7,998 nucleotides of DNA from JBLHGN01 sp047616325 (GTDB lineage Bacteria; Pseudomonadota; Gammaproteobacteria; Pseudomonadales; Cellvibrionaceae): NCBI GenBank assembly GCA_047616325.1, contig JBLHGN010000165.1:1-7998 (forward strand), in the 5' to 3' direction. Both the position numbers and the translations under genes were made by a program. Positions 7,108 through 7,998 of this stretch are shown piece by piece. Positions within the stretch are counted from its first letter, which is position 1, and each line of letters starts with the position of its first letter. A model generated the notes under the pieces. That model was not told the DNA's origin. It saw only the letters and a list, made by a program, of their open reading frames with translations, and did no database searches.

Positions 7108-7598
7108 GGGTATTGCTCCTCTGCTGTGTTTACCTGGGCGAACATTTCGCTGCTACCGTCAGATTTAAGTAGGTAAACTTGATAGGGCGAAAACGTTTCC
7201 CCCATCTCCATCCCAGGACTGCCAATAGGCATACCAGGTACGGCCAGGCCAATGCCATTAACCGGAGGATTGGCTAAAAATTTGTGGATGAACTTGGCCG
7301 GTATATGCCCTTCAAACACATAGCTCTGGGGGCCTACGGCTGTGTGGCAAGACTGATATTGCGGCGCTATACCCTTCTCCTCTTTGAGTTCACCCAACCT
7401 TGTACTATTGATGGCGCTCACTTGAACTCCACTTTGTTCTATGTGTTCCACCCAAGACCCGCAGCAGCCACAACTTGCACTTTTATATACATCTAACTGC
7501 AAAGAGCTAGCCTTTAACCCGACCTGTTCGTCTCTTTCGCTGCATCCCGCCAGTGACAACACAAAAATAATTATAAGAAAAAATGCCTTGTTTACCAT
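7104..7598 (-). CDS. DUF411-family metal-binding lipoprotein
   Basis: This 164-residue protein of the DUF411 family has no firmly assigned biochemical role; members are commonly found beside copper resistance genes. The N-terminus is a lipoprotein signal: a hydrophobic stretch (5-17) and the lipobox LAGC with C19 as lipidated residue. Serine at +2 suggests outer-membrane sorting. The core opens like a thioredoxin-type strand (LDVYKSASCGCCGSW), with a C43-G-C45-C46 motif, followed by CH at 84-85 in SCHTAVG, FEGHIPA (95-101) and the family motif GLAVPGMPIGSPGMEMG (117-133), rich in Met. These Cys, His and Met residues are candidate Cu(I) ligands. It is the first gene of the operon and overlaps the channel gene. 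The start ATG is supported by TAGGAG 5 bases upstream. Confidence 0.9.
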   Translation of the reverse strand: MVNKAFFLIIIFVLSLAGCSERDEQVGLKASSLQLDVYKSASCGCCGSWVEHIEQSGVQVSAINSTRLGELKEEKGIAPQYQSCHTAVGPQSYVFEGHIPAKFIHKFLANPPVNGIGLAVPGMPIGSPGMEMGETFSPYQVYLLKSDGSSEMFAQVNTAEEQYP

Positions 7599-7603
7599 AC
7601 AAA

Positions 7604-7609
7604 CTCCTA
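7604..7609 (-). promoter_or_regulatory. Ribosome binding site of the DUF411 gene
   Basis: On the - strand TAGGAG lies 5 bases before the ATG at 7598-7596. It is the only start in this chain not preceded by an overlapping gene, so this site probably sets entry of ribosomes for the whole coupled operon. Confidence 0.75.
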
Positions 7610-7688
7610 CACACCCTAACCCGTGAATAAGGTCTTAGCGTCATTTCTATAAAGTTATGAATACGTGTGAGCGTCTAATGAAGGCTTG

Positions 7689-7707
7689 TATTGCTAATTG
7701 GGCAATA
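7689..7707. repeat. Short inverted repeat TATTGC / GCAATA
   Basis: Six-base arms at 7689-7694 and 7702-7707 surround a 7-base AT-rich loop, about 90 bases before the DUF411 start. It could be an operator half-site pair or a weak hairpin. It has no T run, so it is not a good intrinsic terminator. Chance occurrence is possible. Confidence 0.3.
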
Positions 7708-7760
7708 AGATTAGATCGCTCCCAGTCGTTTACCTATATTTCAGGCCCAACTGTGCCGTG

Positions 7761-7998
7761 CTATAGATATATGGGGGGACGATAAAGCGAGGGGCTGAAG
7801 GTGGAGGTATGAAAAGTTTGATGAGCATCTGTCACGTCGCTAGAAAGCGATGAGAAGTTGAAAAGTGATATCTCTGGATAGACGGCCGCCATTGAGCAGC
7901 TCATCATTGCGCACGACGCATCGCTACAACAGTCACCGCTAGTAGAGCTATAGTCTCCATTTGCCATAGCCACGGTGTGGTTTGAGTGGTTCATATGG
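7761..7998 (-). CDS. Small Cys/His/Met-rich protein, C-terminal part (probably 5' partial)
   Basis: I do not recognise a named family with certainty. The frame is open to the window edge; an ATG at 7994-7992 would give 77 residues, but no ribosome binding site is visible there and no signal peptide follows, so it may be an internal methionine of a longer exported protein. From that Met the sequence has H3, H6 and M10, then a cluster DCCSDASCAMMSCSM (21-35) with C22, C23, C28 and C33 and three Met, then a Ser-rich low-complexity part and the ending SLYRPPIYL. The Cys/Met cluster suggests binding of a soft metal such as Cu(I). Small Cys-rich proteins ending in a similar way often lie beside copper genes, which fits its position upstream of the operon on the same strand. 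Function is inferred only from composition and context. Confidence 0.6.
   Translation of the reverse strand, partial: HMNHSNHTVAMANGDYSSTSGDCCSDASCAMMSCSMAAVYPEISLFNFSSLSSDVTDAHQTFHTSTFSPSLYRPPIYL

Larger units (their letters stand above)
7599..7760 (-). promoter_or_regulatory. Leader region upstream of the DUF411-cus operon
   Basis: This 162-base gap is the most likely place for a promoter specific to the four-gene operon. I could not identify a convincing -35/-10 pair: TTTATA is present about 55 bases before the start, but nothing near TTGACA is at a proper distance. No typical CueR-type operator was recognised. A short dyad TATTGC-7-GCAATA lies at 7689-7707 (+ strand). There is also no obvious terminator for the gene upstream, so readthrough from it is possible. 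Confidence 0.3.

Noticed and set aside
7284..7626. Two overlapping + strand open frames
   Set aside because: Both are antisense to the DUF411 gene, which has a clear lipobox, family motifs and ribosome binding site.
7689..7707. Terminator of the Cys-rich gene
   Set aside because: The stem is only six base pairs, weak, and lacks a T run on the - strand.

Overview
The window looks like chromosomal or plasmid DNA from a Gram-negative bacterium, most likely a marine or aquatic gammaproteobacterium. This rests on the overall character of the genes: an outer-membrane TolC-type channel, an RND efflux pump, IS21, IS66 and ISKra4-type insertion sequences, and moderate GC with AT-rich spacers. No gene in the window fixes the genus.

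Left part (1 to about 1049, + strand): a stack of insertion-sequence remains. It opens with the C-terminal part of an IS21-family IstB ATPase, followed by a plausible IS21 right end that carries direct repeats. Immediately after the likely IS21 terminus, an open frame encodes the last 47 residues of what looks like an ISKra4-family transposase. Next comes the C-terminal third of an IS66-family transposase. The order suggests nested or successive insertions. Positions 1050 to 1229 are AT-rich spacer with no convincing gene or terminator.

Main part (7598 down to 1230, - strand): a compact four-gene copper/silver efflux operon. Transcription order is a DUF411 metal-binding lipoprotein, a TolC-family outer-membrane factor (CusC-like), a periplasmic adaptor (CusB-like) and an RND pump (CusA-like). 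All three junctions are 4-base ATGA overlaps, so the four proteins are probably translationally coupled. Metal specificity for Cu(I)/Ag(I) is inferred from methionines of the pump and adaptor that match the E. coli CusA and CusB metal ligands. The pump carries valine where E. coli CusA has its proton-relay lysine. The adaptor has a repeat-based linker and a His/Met-rich C-terminal tail.

Right edge (7761 to 7998, - strand): the C-terminal part of a small Cys/His/Met-rich protein in the same orientation as the operon, cut by the window edge. It is probably a further copper-handling protein. The 162-base gap between it and the DUF411 gene should hold any operon-specific promoter, but no clear promoter or known metal-regulator operator could be read there.

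The core system is a recognisable Cus-type tripartite exporter with accessory metal-binding proteins. The less ordinary points are the DUF411 gene fused by overlap to the operon, the adaptor tail, the relay-lysine substitution and the uncharacterised Cys-rich neighbour.
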